NCBI GenBank assembly: GCA_026389635.1
Contig: JAPLHM010000299.1
Coordinates: 1 to 8,286 of the forward strand
Length of the DNA: 8,286 nt
Direction: 5' to 3'
Origin: Chloroflexota bacterium
Lineage (GTDB): Bacteria > Chloroflexota > Dehalococcoidia > GIF9 > UBA5629
Within the stretch, counting starts at the first letter, position 1; each line of letters opens with the position of its first letter. The position numbers and the translations under genes are program-made. Below, one piece after another: positions 1-7,205 of the stretch. A model generated the notes under the pieces. That model was not told the DNA's origin, made no database searches, and saw only the letters and a program-made list of their open reading frames with translations.

Positions 1-3000
1 ACCAACAAGACGCTCTCCTGGACAGTGGTGGATACGCCCTGGGACGGCTCCAACGGCATGTTCATCAGGACTTTAGGTATAAACTCGTTCGCGCTGGGGC
101 AGGACAGCAAGACCTTCTATGCCGCGGACACCGCCAACAACGGGTTCTACAAATCCACCGATGCAGGGTATACGTGGAGGTCGGCAACGGCCCCGGCCCT
201 ACCCGTTTGGAACGTGGTGACGGCGCCGGATAACGCTAACGTCGTGCTGGCAGTGACCGGCGGCGCACCCAATGGTCCCAAGAACCTTTTTTTCTCATCG
301 GATGGCGGTGGAACTTGGCAAAATACTGTTTTCCCTGGCCTTGGAGCCTTCGAATATATCAGTTGCCTTGATTTCTCTGTGCCGTACGGGCCAAACAATC
401 AAAGCCGTGATATAGTGGTGGGCACACGCATCACAGCGGGAGCGGGGCGGCTGTTTACCCTGACTACCACCCTGTCGGGCTCGTGGGCAGGTTGGAGCAC
501 CGATCAACTCCTCGACCCCAGTTTTGCGCCTGCTTCTACCGGCGTCACATCCGTCAAATTCTCTCCGGCTTATGCCACCGACCAGACCATAGCAGTTATT
601 TCATGTACAGCGGTAAGCATGTGGCTCCACCTGGGAAAACATGTTTCCGCTACTAACTCCACCACATGGAATACCGATTATTCGCCTTACCCCGTTAACC
701 TCGGCATTGCCAACTCCGGCACTATCATAAGGACGGATATTGAGCTTCCTGTTGATTATGTGGCGTCAGACCTTGCCCTGCGAGGTTGCTTCGTCAGCGT
801 ATTGGCTCAGGCTAACTCGGCCGTGCTTTTCATCAATAATAATGCACTCACTTATAATATTACCCCCCCAAACCAGCGCATTTACTCTATTGTGTACAAA
901 GGGTCCAACGCATCGGGCACACTTTTCGCCGGAAGCGCGACAACCCCCGCAGGACAGGCGCTGGCAACAGTCTACCGTGTAGCTGATCCCCAGAATTATT
1001 GCGCCGGCACCAATACCACTCCATCCGCTTTGCCCTGGCTGCTGTCTGATAAATATAAATCACCCAGCGGTGGGGCCAACTCGGGACGTGCCAACGCGCT
1101 GCTGGCATTGAGCGAAGATGAAGCCACTATCTACTGCGGTACCAGTTCCGAGGACTCAACCCTGGGTGGAACCGGCTGGGATATTGGCCGATGGCCGCGT
1201 TCTAAGACAGCAATTGAGATCCTTGATGAGTCAGCCTTCTCTTATAGTTTAGACGATGGGATCAATTGGAACCAGATCGGCCTGATCAATACGGAGATCA
1301 CCCGGTTATCCGATGTTGCCGCGCTGGAAAAGCCGCTGGATTCCTCCCTGCTGGACAACCTTTACTTAGCTTCGCTCAACGAGAATACTACGGTGACTTA
1401 CGCTTTTGACAGCGTATGGCGCAGTACCAGCGATCCACTCGGCAGGACGTGGGAAAGGATTTTAACCTGGAACAGTGCCGGTGATGACATTATTTTACGT
1501 GTAATCCTTGGTGAAGCCAGCAGCAGTAATAATGTAATCGTTTTCGCAGACAGGCTGACCAACAACATCGCCTACTCTGCCAGCTCGGGCGACAGCTGGT
1601 CGGAGGTGGTGACCGGCACAACTGTCAAGGACATCTCCCTGCTGGACGCATCCACCATGTACGTGCTGGATGACTATAATGTGCGTAAAATGACTCAGGG
1701 CGGCGCGGCCTGGCAAACCGTGAAAAGGCTGAATACCGACCTGCTGACCACGGCGCATACGGTGTGCAACCCCGTGAAAGGCACTTCAGGCAAGGAGCTG
1801 GTCTTCGTGGGCAGCGAGGGTAACTCGGATACGGGCGTGGCCTGGGTCGATTTTGCAGCCTTCAATCCGCAGTTCGCCACGCTTAAAGAAATGCCCATGC
1901 AGGGAAACGTGCACGTCGCGACGGATGACCTCTACAACAGCTACAAGAACATCTACGCCGGCATCAATACCACAACCAATGACGACGGCACAATCTACCG
2001 CTGGACAATGGAGGGCAGCGGCGGCAGGGACTCCCCCGGGACCAGCATCAACTGGGACCCCCTCGACCCACCCGACCGGGGTTTCTACGCAGTCTGCATG
2101 CTCAACAGTGTGCTCTACGGAGCCTGGAACACGGATATCGACCCGCCTATCAACAGCAGCGGCGCCGATCGCACGCTGGAGGCCAGGGTCAAGGTACCAC
2201 CGCCTCCACAGTGGGACCAACTGGTGGACGGCCTGCCACCACCGGGCATCCCCCCACTGGTTGAATTTACGCGTGAGCCAACATCCATGCACATATCGTC
2301 CAACGCCTACAATACACTGTGGGCTATAGACAACCAGGATTACAATTTCACTGCTAAAGAGGGCTGCCTGTGGCAGTTCGTGGACTCGGTGGCCAAGCTG
2401 GGCCCCTGGCCGACTGCGCCGGCCCCCGGCAGCCTGATCGGGGCCGATCCCGCCACCGGACGCTCCCAGCAGATCGATTTTAAATGGCGGCCGATGAGGG
2501 ATATCTTTGGCTACGACGTACTAATAGCAAAGGATGTCAACTTCACCCTGCTGCTCAGCCAGCAACTGCACATGACCCCGGTGGATGATATCACGGGCGC
2601 CTGGATCGTTACCCCCGCCGAACAGAATGACCCGTCCTGCTGGATCGCGCCCGGCGAGATGGAGGTGGGACGCTCCTACTACTGGATGGTGCGTGCATCA
2701 AGATCGTGGACGGGCACCCCTATACACAGCCCCTGGTCACCTACGATGTTTTTCTCGGTCAGGCCCGGCTTCATGGTCACCTCGGAATATATGGGACCGA
2801 AGCTGCTGGCGCCGGTGGACGGCATATGCAGCAACTGCATGCCTCCCATGCGCTTCAGCTGGTCGCCTATAAAAAACGCTGAGACCTATGAGTTCACGCT
2901 GGCCAGGGACGCCCAGCTCAAGAACGTGATCGTGCAGGAGACGACCAGTACCACCGGCTTCGAACTGAAAAGTAAACTCCCGTTCTCCACCCCGTATTAC

Positions 3001-3228
3001 TGGCAGGTCAAAGCCGTGGCGCCGGTGATCAGCGATCCCAGCCCGGTCGGCACCTTTACGCTGACCGAGAATATCACCAAACCGCAGAAACAGCCCGCCC
3101 CTAAGACCAAACCCGGCGCCGTGCCGGCCCCTTCCAATTTCTGGATCTGGATCATTATCGTTATCGTGGTCCTGCTGCTGCTGCTGATAAATGCCTACGT
3201 GTTCATATCACGCAGGCGGGATTCGTAG
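1..3228 (+). CDS. Large surface protein with Asp-box (BNR-like) repeats, two fibronectin-like modules and C-terminal membrane anchor (5' partial)
   Basis: The reading frame is open from base 1 (it begins T-N-K-T-L-S-W), so the gene starts left of the window; the GTG at 25 is only the first start-like codon. Numbering from that GTG, the visible 1067 residues hold Asp-box motifs (S-x-D-x-G-x-x-W): STDAGYTW at 44-51, SSDGGGTW at 91-98, SLDDGINW at 408-415, and the weaker SASSGDSW at 518-525. These are typical of beta-propeller folds of sialidase/sortilin type. Residues about 796-910 and 922-1013 resemble two fibronectin III-like modules (F-x-W-x-P near the start, YYW-x-V near the end of each). 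A Pro/Lys linker (about 1014-1037) leads to a hydrophobic helix at 1039-1061 followed by Arg-Arg-Arg, as in a protein anchored in the membrane with its bulk outside. Any signal peptide lies off the window. No catalytic sialidase residues could be recognised, so a binding or structural role is more likely than an enzyme. The exact function is unknown. Confidence 0.8.
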   Translation, partial: TNKTLSWTVVDTPWDGSNGMFIRTLGINSFALGQDSKTFYAADTANNGFYKSTDAGYTWRSATAPALPVWNVVTAPDNANVVLAVTGGAPNGPKNLFFSSDGGGTWQNTVFPGLGAFEYISCLDFSVPYGPNNQSRDIVVGTRITAGAGRLFTLTTTLSGSWAGWSTDQLLDPSFAPASTGVTSVKFSPAYATDQTIAVISCTAVSMWLHLGKHVSATNSTTWNTDYSPYPVNLGIANSGTIIRTDIELPVDYVASDLALRGCFVSVLAQANSAVLFINNNALTYNITPPNQRIYSIVYKGSNASGTLFAGSATTPAGQALATVYRVADPQNYCAGTNTTPSALPWLLSDKYKSPSGGANSGRANALLALSEDEATIYCGTSSEDSTLGGTGWDIGRWPRSKTAIEILDESAFSYSLDDGINWNQIGLINTEITRLSDVAALEKPLDSSLLDNLYLASLNENTTVTYAFDSVWRSTSDPLGRTWERILTWNSAGDDIILRVILGEASSSNNVIVFADRLTNNIAYSASSGDSWSEVVTGTTVKDISLLDASTMYVLDDYNVRKMTQGGAAWQTVKRLNTDLLTTAHTVCNPVKGTSGKELVFVGSEGNSDTGVAWVDFAAFNPQFATLKEMPMQGNVHVATDDLYNSYKNIYAGINTTTNDDGTIYRWTMEGSGGRDSPGTSINWDPLDPPDRGFYAVCMLNSVLYGAWNTDIDPPINSSGADRTLEARVKVPPPPQWDQLVDGLPPPGIPPLVEFTREPTSMHISSNAYNTLWAIDNQDYNFTAKEGCLWQFVDSVAKLGPWPTAPAPGSLIGADPATGRSQQIDFKWRPMRDIFGYDVLIAKDVNFTLLLSQQLHMTPVDDITGAWIVTPAEQNDPSCWIAPGEMEVGRSYYWMVRASRSWTGTPIHSPWSPTMFFSVRPGFMVTSEYMGPKLLAPVDGICSNCMPPMRFSWSPIKNAETYEFTLARDAQLKNVIVQETTSTTGFELKSKLPFSTPYYWQVKAVAPVISDPSPVGTFTLTENITKPQKQPAPKTKPGAVPAPSNFWIWIIIVIVVLLLLLINAYVFISRRRDS

Positions 3229-3235
3229 GGATATA

Positions 3236-3898
3236 ATGAAAAACGAAAATTTTGAAGCCATCGCATCACTGGCATCGGGGGTCAAGGGCTTCTTGGCCGA
3301 TGACGAAGGCAGGGCACTGTATGACATGGCACTGACCGCGGCCAAGCTGGGCCCCTGCCTGGAGATCGGCAGCTTCTGCGGCATGTCCACCGTCTATTTG
3401 GGCGCAGCCTGCAAGAAAATTGGCAGCACGCTCTTCAGCATAGACCACCACCAGGGATCGGAGGAACAACAGCCCGGCCAACCCTACTTCGACCCCGACC
3501 TGCTGGACAGCCGCACGGACAATATAAATAGCTTCCCCCTGCTGCGGGAAACATTGAAAAAAGCGGATTTGGAAAACAACGTGGTACCCATGGTCACTCG
3601 CTCGGGTGTTGCCGCCAGGAACTGGGCTACGCCGCTGGGACTGGTCTTTATCGACGGCGGGCATAGCTATGAGACGGCGCTTGCCGACTACCGCAACTGG
3701 TCTCCGCACCTGCTGCCCGGGGGGTCTCTAATTTTTCACGACATCTATACGGATCCGGCAAAAGGGGGACAGGCGCCTTCAGAGGTGTATAAATTGGCGA
3801 TGGGGAGCGGCAACTACACCGAGCTGCCTATGGTCAACAGCTTAGGTATCCTAAGGAAGCTCGACGCCGTGGTGGTCGAAAAGAAGGTTTGTTGCTGA
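3236..3898 (+). CDS. Class I SAM-dependent methyltransferase (Methyltransf_24-like)
   Basis: A 220-residue Rossmann-fold methyltransferase is predicted. The glycine-rich SAM-binding motif I is CLEIGSFCG at 41-49. An acidic residue ends strand beta-2 (SID, 68-70) and would hold the ribose hydroxyls. IDGGHSYE at 139-146 and FHD at 167-169 are the signature of the Methyltransf_24 family, whose members include sugar and natural-product O-methyltransferases. The frame is open further upstream to an ATG at 3191 inside the preceding gene. I chose the ATG at 3236 because it follows the preceding stop by 7 bases, has AGGG five bases upstream, and leaves a normal family length. The tight spacing suggests co-transcription with the surface-protein gene. 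The 3' end overlaps the convergent toroid-like gene by 48 bp. The substrate is unknown; a glycan made by the neighbouring glycosyltransferases is an inference from location only. Confidence 0.82.
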   Translation: MKNENFEAIASLASGVKGFLADDEGRALYDMALTAAKLGPCLEIGSFCGMSTVYLGAACKKIGSTLFSIDHHQGSEEQQPGQPYFDPDLLDSRTDNINSFPLLRETLKKADLENNVVPMVTRSGVAARNWATPLGLVFIDGGHSYETALADYRNWSPHLLPGGSLIFHDIYTDPAKGGQAPSEVYKLAMGSGNYTELPMVNSLGILRKLDAVVVEKKVCC

Positions 3899-4915
3899 CA
3901 TGGGCTTGAGCATGTCGGCCGCTAACAGCACCGCGGCCGAGGTCCAGGTGGGCTTGGTCAGCGGCCAGATCTCGTGCTCGGGAAATGCCACGCCATACCA
4001 GTAGGCCCCATCCTCGTCCCTCATCTGGTGTATCCAGTAATAAATCATGGCGGACTGCTTGTACTCGCCGTGCACCGCCAGCGAAATGGCCAGTTCGCTG
4101 CTCTCGGCGGCGGTGACCCACTGCTTCTCAAGGTTGCACACCGACCCCTTGCCATGCACAATGAACTTGTCCCAACTGTCGTATATCCTGTTGATGGCCT
4201 CCCGCCCGTTGATCACGCTGCACAGGGCCGGATAATACCAGTCCATGGCAAAGGCGTTGATGGTCTTCTCGTCGATGTGGTCACCATACGGCAACGGCAT
4301 GCCCAGGATGGCGGTGCGTAAAACTTCGTTGGCCTCGCTCCAGTCCCTGCGCTCCTCCCCCACCAACTCCGCCATCTTCAAGGCGCACTTGATGCTGAGG
4401 TAGGATGAACTGCAACTGGCTATCTGTGCGGTGGGATAAACGAGGCCTGCCACATCCCGGGCCCAGTATATCTCCCCATTCGGCCCTCGCATGTCCAGCA
4501 CGTAATCGATGGCGCTCCGCACCACTGGCCACATGTTGTCAAGGAAGGCCCTGTTGTTTGTCACTAAATAATGATGCCAGGCCCCCACCGCCATGTAGGA
4601 GATGGCGTGCGAGACCTTGTACATGTCCTTAGGCTTGCCGTCCCGGTAGTTGGCATACCAGCTTCCATCCGGCAACTGCATGCCCGCCAGCCACTCGTAA
4701 GCTTTCTCTGCCTCATCATGGTAACTGCCGGCATCTATGGCCATGGCGCACTCCACGTGGGTCCAGGGCTCCACCAGCCCGCCCTCGAGCTCGGGCACCG
4801 AGCCCCTGTTCTCCTGCAGGCTGACGATGCTTTCAAAGGTCGGCCTGAGAAACTCTTCGGATAGCAGCCCCTCCAGTTCCGGCATCTCGAATGTAGTGCT
4901 GTTATCCATTACCAT
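3851..4915 (-). CDS. Alpha/alpha-toroid-like protein (prenyltransferase/six-hairpin type), substrate unknown
   Basis: The 354-residue protein is soluble, with no signal peptide or membrane helix, and is made of repeated helix pairs. QLPDGSW at 80-86 and QMRDEDGAYW at 297-306 look like the Q-x-x-x-D-G-x-W turns seen in terpene cyclase/prenyltransferase toroids and in six-hairpin glycosidases. It is rich in Trp, His and Tyr (for example EPWTHVE at 49-55 and MDWYYP at 224-229), as expected of an aromatic-lined central cavity. Similar proteins are often auto-annotated as prenyltransferase, but I see no DDxxD or DxDD catalytic motif, so a terpene or prenyl reaction is not supported. A glycan-acting role is equally possible. 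I chose the ATG at 4915, four bases after the upstream glycosyltransferase stop, with GGA about 7 bases ahead. An in-frame TTG at 4927 would overlap that stop and abut the AAAGG, and an ATG at 4909 is also possible. It is probably translationally coupled to the glycosyltransferase. Confidence 0.65.
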   Translation of the reverse strand: MVMDNSTTFEMPELEGLLSEEFLRPTFESIVSLQENRGSVPELEGGLVEPWTHVECAMAIDAGSYHDEAEKAYEWLAGMQLPDGSWYANYRDGKPKDMYKVSHAISYMAVGAWHHYLVTNNRAFLDNMWPVVRSAIDYVLDMRGPNGEIYWARDVAGLVYPTAQIASCSSSYLSIKCALKMAELVGEERRDWSEANEVLRTAILGMPLPYGDHIDEKTINAFAMDWYYPALCSVINGREAINRIYDSWDKFIVHGKGSVCNLEKQWVTAAESSELAISLAVHGEYKQSAMIYYWIHQMRDEDGAYWYGVAFPEHEIWPLTKPTWTSAAVLLAADMLKPMSATNLLFDHHGVELP

Positions 4916-4919
4916 TGTC

Positions 4920-6170
4920 TTATCCAACCTTTATCTTAATCTGGCTCTCGATGGCTTCCCTGTAGTAGTCCGCCGTCTGAGTAGCCGCGTTGTCCCAGTT
5001 AAATAGCCTCCTGACCCTCTCCACACCCCTGGCGCCCAAATCTTTGCGCTTAGCTTCATCATCTAAAAGGGCTTTGATGGATTGCACCAGCGCACCCGTA
5101 TCGCCCGGAGGCACTAATATGCCGGCGTCGCCCACCACCTCGGGCAGGGCGCCGGCAGTGGTGGAGATGACGGGCGTGCCGCAGGCCATGGCCTCGGCCG
5201 CAGGCAGGCCGAACCCTTCATAAATTGAGGGCACCACCAGCATGGTGGCCGAGGAATAATGCTCCACCAGTTTGTCTGTGTCTATCTTGCCGGTGTAGCG
5301 CGTGCAATCTCCCAGGCAGAGCGATTCGATCAGACCCTCGGTGTAACCGTTGACCAGCGGCTCCCCCACGATGGTAAGCTCCACCGCGCGTGTCTTGCGC
5401 AGTTCGGCCACTGCTTCTAAAAGGTATTTTAACCCCTTGAGCGGCGTGTCCCCGCTGTTTATGACTAATATGCGGTTGGCGGGCCGCTGTGAGCCGGGCT
5501 GCTGACTGAAAAGGTCGGTATCTACCCCGCAGTAAATGATCTTAAAACGCTCACGCGGCAAGCCGAAGCTGCTCATGATCTCCTGCAGCGAGTGTTGGGA
5601 ATCGGTGATGAAATGGGAAAGCCGCCGGGCTACTTTTATCTGCGTGTCGGCAAAGGAGTACCAGCGCTTTATTCCCCAGGAGCGGTAGGCGGAATGGCTG
5701 GCCTTGAGCGCAAGCCGGCGGTCGATGGTTATGGGGTGGTGGATGGTGGTCACCAGCGGCATGCCCATCTGCCTGATCTTGAATATGCCCTCGGTGACAC
5801 ACTGGTTGTCGTGCACGATATCGTATTTCTTGAGATGGCCGTCCTGGCGGAACATGCCGTAGGCTCTCATGCCGAAGGTGTGCGGCTCGGTGAATATACC
5901 GCTGCATTCGCCCAGCCATTCCACGAAGTTGGGCCAGGTGTTGAGCTTGCGCGGGCTGATAAAATAGCGGCTCTTTTCAGGCAGCCTGTAAAGGTCGAGA
6001 CTTGGAAGTTTGATCAGGTTGATGCCGTCGGCCAGCTCCGGGTAGGGCGGCCCCGCTACCACGTCCACGCTGTGGCCCAATTTCTGCAGGGAGCGGCTGA
6101 GATACCTGACGTAGATGCCCTGGCCACCCGAATATTTATAAGCCCTGTAGCTAAGTAAGCATATCTGCAT
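4920..6170 (-). CDS. Glycosyltransferase family 4 (GT-B fold), complete
   Basis: A 416-residue GT-B enzyme that should transfer a sugar from a nucleotide-activated donor with retention of configuration, in the cytoplasm or at the inner membrane face. The N-terminal acceptor domain opens with MQICLLSYRAYKYSGGQG, the usual first strand and glycine loop. HDNQ (120-123) and IHHP (143-146) mark conserved turns of that domain. The C-terminal donor domain contains LKG (244-246) and the E-x7-E signature EGFGLPAAE (318-326), then AGALPEVVGDAG (339-350). The Arg that normally sits five residues before the donor-binding Lys is Gly here (G240), whereas the paralogue at 7287-8286 keeps Arg. The ATG at 6170 is the first in the frame after a gap of about 210 bases; its ribosome site is weak (CAGG nine bases upstream). 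It heads a pair with the toroid-like gene, four bases downstream. Donor and acceptor cannot be told from the sequence. Confidence 0.92.
   Translation of the reverse strand: MQICLLSYRAYKYSGGQGIYVRYLSRSLQKLGHSVDVVAGPPYPELADGINLIKLPSLDLYRLPEKSRYFISPRKLNTWPNFVEWLGECSGIFTEPHTFGMRAYGMFRQDGHLKKYDIVHDNQCVTEGIFKIRQMGMPLVTTIHHPITIDRRLALKASHSAYRSWGIKRWYSFADTQIKVARRLSHFITDSQHSLQEIMSSFGLPRERFKIIYCGVDTDLFSQQPGSQRPANRILVINSGDTPLKGLKYLLEAVAELRKTRAVELTIVGEPLVNGYTEGLIESLCLGDCTRYTGKIDTDKLVEHYSSATMLVVPSIYEGFGLPAAEAMACGTPVISTTAGALPEVVGDAGILVPPGDTGALVQSIKALLDDEAKRKDLGARGVERVRRLFNWDNAATQTADYYREAIESQIKIKVG
5121..5165 (-). repeat. Near-identical 45-bp block shared with the paralogous glycosyltransferase gene
   Basis: This segment matches 7485-7529 at 42 of 45 positions in the same orientation. 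It encodes the AGALPEVVGDAG region of the GT4 donor domain. It reflects common ancestry of the two genes and is a possible site for homologous recombination or gene conversion. Confidence 0.75.
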
Positions 6171-6220
6171 TAATAATAGCCTGTTGTAATGTTTGACTTC
6201 TGCCTTGAAAACACCACAAT

Positions 6221-6249
6221 AGTCTACATTTATGCGCGATATTAATCAA
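6221..6249 (-). promoter_or_regulatory. Possible sigma-70-type promoter for the complete GT4 gene
   Basis: Read on the minus strand there is TTGATT (6249-6244) and TAGACT (6226-6221) with a 17-bp spacer, each matching 4 of 6 consensus positions. This would give a leader of about 45 bases before the ATG at 6170. The match is modest and could be chance, but a promoter is needed here if the gene is not read through from the HEPN/MNT unit. Confidence 0.28.
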
Positions 6250-6267
6250 GACTGCGCCACTTTGTAA

Positions 6268-6331
6268 CATGCCTTTGCGAGGAACCCTCCCCAAAAATGT
6301 CATTGCAATGACGGGTAGCAAAAGGCTCGCG
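6268..6331. repeat. Degenerate copy of a palindromic intergenic repeat (left of the HEPN/MNT pair)
   Basis: CATGCCTTTGCGAG (6268-6281) matches CATGTCTTTGCGAG (7301-7314) at 13 of 14 positions. The copy contains a perfect 14-bp palindrome, GTCATTGCAATGAC (6299-6312), flanked by nested arms ACCC (6284-6287) with GGGT (6313-6316), and GCCTTTGC (6271-6278) with GCAAAAGGC (6318-6326, one bulged base). The GTCATTGC arm is that of the fuller copy at 7206-7314, so this looks like an internally deleted member of one family. It carries no gene. Confidence 0.6.
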
Positions 6332-6380
6332 ATAGGCCTGGTTGAAGCTACACAGTTGCTATCTTCATCTGTGCGTCACC

Positions 6381-6737
6381 TTAAGAGGCTGCACACTCAT
6401 AAATCACCACCCCGCCGGTTATCATTTTTTGTATCGTATCCTTCATCGTCCGGTAGTCGTCTTCCGCATACACGTGCGGTTCAAGGCGTTGGATACTCAG
6501 CGCTCTCTTTACTGTGGCGTACGCCTGTTCATTTTCCTGGCCCCGGTAAACCACCAGCAGGTCCACGTCGCTGGCTACTGTGTAATTTCCCCTGGCATAG
6601 GAGCCAAACAATACCACCAGCAGGCAGGGCAATTGTTTTTGCAGGTCAGCCAAACGCTGTCTGAGGGTTTGGATCACTTCTGCCCGGCTAAATACCGGGT
6701 AAAAGATCTGCACAGAAGTTGTAGATTTTTTCGGCAT
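6381..6737 (-). CDS. Minimal nucleotidyltransferase (MNT), putative antitoxin of a HEPN/MNT pair
   Basis: A 118-residue protein with a polymerase-beta-like nucleotidyltransferase core. GSYARG at 45-50 followed by SDVD at 56-59 fits the GS-x10-D-x-D active-site pattern exactly (G45 S46, D57, D59). An acidic residue in LEPHVYAEDD (85-94), probably Glu86, is a candidate third metal ligand. It is about the normal length for the family, so the key catalytic residues appear intact. In characterised MntA/HepT pairs the MNT protein neutralises the HEPN toxin by adding AMP groups to it; the same role here is inferred from motif and gene order. The ATG at 6737 lies inside the HEPN gene, giving a 50-bp overlap and implying translational coupling. 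AAGG lies 11 bases upstream. An in-frame GTG at 6713 has no visible ribosome site and was not preferred. No strong terminator follows the stop. Confidence 0.88.
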   Translation of the reverse strand: MPKKSTTSVQIFYPVFSRAEVIQTLRQRLADLQKQLPCLLVVLFGSYARGNYTVASDVDLLVVYRGQENEQAYATVKRALSIQRLEPHVYAEDDYRTMKDTIQKMITGGVVIYECAAS

Positions 6738-7080
6738 GATCTATCAGCCTTTTGGCCTCGTCCTCCGTATACCGGCTTCTGGGTGAGCCTGACGGGTGGG
6801 CATTCGGGTATCTTGACGGTATATAGGCTTTATCCAGTTCAAGTGCTCCATTTATCAGGACATCCGGCACTTTTACACTGGCCGGCAGTCCGTGGAGCAG
6901 ATCGGCCACCGAATGTCCCCATGCTTCCGCCCCCATCTTCTGAAAAACAGCTTTGACCGCCTTTTCCGCTGATTGCTGGGCAGAAAAGCAGGCCCAGTTA
7001 TAATAGCCGGTTACAGCATCGCTTTTCGCATGCTCCAGGTCCCCCGCCGCCTGGTCTAGCCAGTCTTTGCTCCTTTCCAT
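6688..7080 (-). CDS. HEPN-domain protein, putative toxin of a HEPN/MNT pair
   Basis: A 130-residue, mostly helical protein matching the small HEPN family (PF05168-like). The N-terminal helix W-L-x-x-A-x-x-D-L-x-x-A (7-18) leads to a conserved helix with AQQSAEKAVKAV at 34-45, then GHSVADLL at 55-62 and LDKAYIPSRYP at 82-92. The RYP-type subgroup usually lacks the RNase motif R-x4-6-H of classical HepT, yet R90-YPNA-H95 fits R-x4-H here. The Tyr of the R-x4-H-x-Y form is absent, so RNase activity is uncertain. The gene precedes and overlaps the MNT gene by 50 bp, the arrangement expected of such pairs. The ATG at 7080 has no clear ribosome site, but a good promoter lies so close that the message would have almost no leader. 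Some HEPN/MNT pairs may serve other regulatory roles; a toxin role is inferred. Confidence 0.87.
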   Translation of the reverse strand: MERSKDWLDQAAGDLEHAKSDAVTGYYNWACFSAQQSAEKAVKAVFQKMGAEAWGHSVADLLHGLPASVKVPDVLINGALELDKAYIPSRYPNAHPSGSPRSRYTEDEAKRLIDHAEKIYNFCADLLPGI

Positions 7081-7092
7081 GTCGTTGTATTT

Positions 7093-7121
7093 AATCTACC
7101 TTATCAGGGTGGCAACGTCAA
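7093..7121 (-). promoter_or_regulatory. Predicted sigma-70-type promoter of the HEPN/MNT operon
   Basis: On the minus strand TTGACG (7121-7116, 5 of 6 consensus matches) and TAGATT (7098-7093, 4 of 6) are separated by exactly 17 bp. Transcription would start near 7086, only about six bases before the HEPN ATG at 7080, giving a nearly leaderless message. This agrees with the lack of a Shine-Dalgarno sequence before that ATG. No clear operator palindrome overlaps it. Confidence 0.45.
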
Positions 7122-7205
7122 CAGGAGCGGTATTCAGATAATGTATCATTTTGAAATGGACAGCTGTGCAAAGCATGGCTAATGCGCTGAATTTAACCGC
7201 CGGCA

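Noticed and set aside
25..27. GTG as the true start of the large surface protein
   Set aside because: The frame continues without a stop to base 1, and a surface protein would need an export signal that is absent at this GTG.
1786..2292. 168-codon open frame on the minus strand
   Set aside because: It lies wholly opposite the surface-protein gene, and its composition reflects the complementary frame of GC-rich codons.
3191..3235. Upstream ATG at 3191 as start of the methyltransferase
   Set aside because: It lies in the membrane-anchor codons of the preceding gene and adds a non-homologous tail; the ATG at 3236 has a good ribosome site.
3894..3940. Two hairpins after the methyltransferase stop (GCTGACATG with CATGTCGGC; TCGGCCGC with GCGGCCGA) as a terminator
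   Set aside because: Neither is followed by a T-run on either strand, and both lie in the coding region of the opposite gene, where Ala codons explain the GC-rich arms.
4916..4927. TTG at 4927 as start of the toroid-like gene
   Set aside because: It overlaps the upstream stop and directly abuts the AAAGG, leaving no ribosome spacing; the ATG at 4915 fits better.
5592..6158. 188-codon open frame on the plus strand
   Set aside because: It is antisense to the well-supported GT4 gene and its translation resembles no family known to me.
6269..6956. Plus-strand open frames across the HEPN/MNT region
   Set aside because: They are antisense to two genes with clear HEPN and nucleotidyltransferase motifs.
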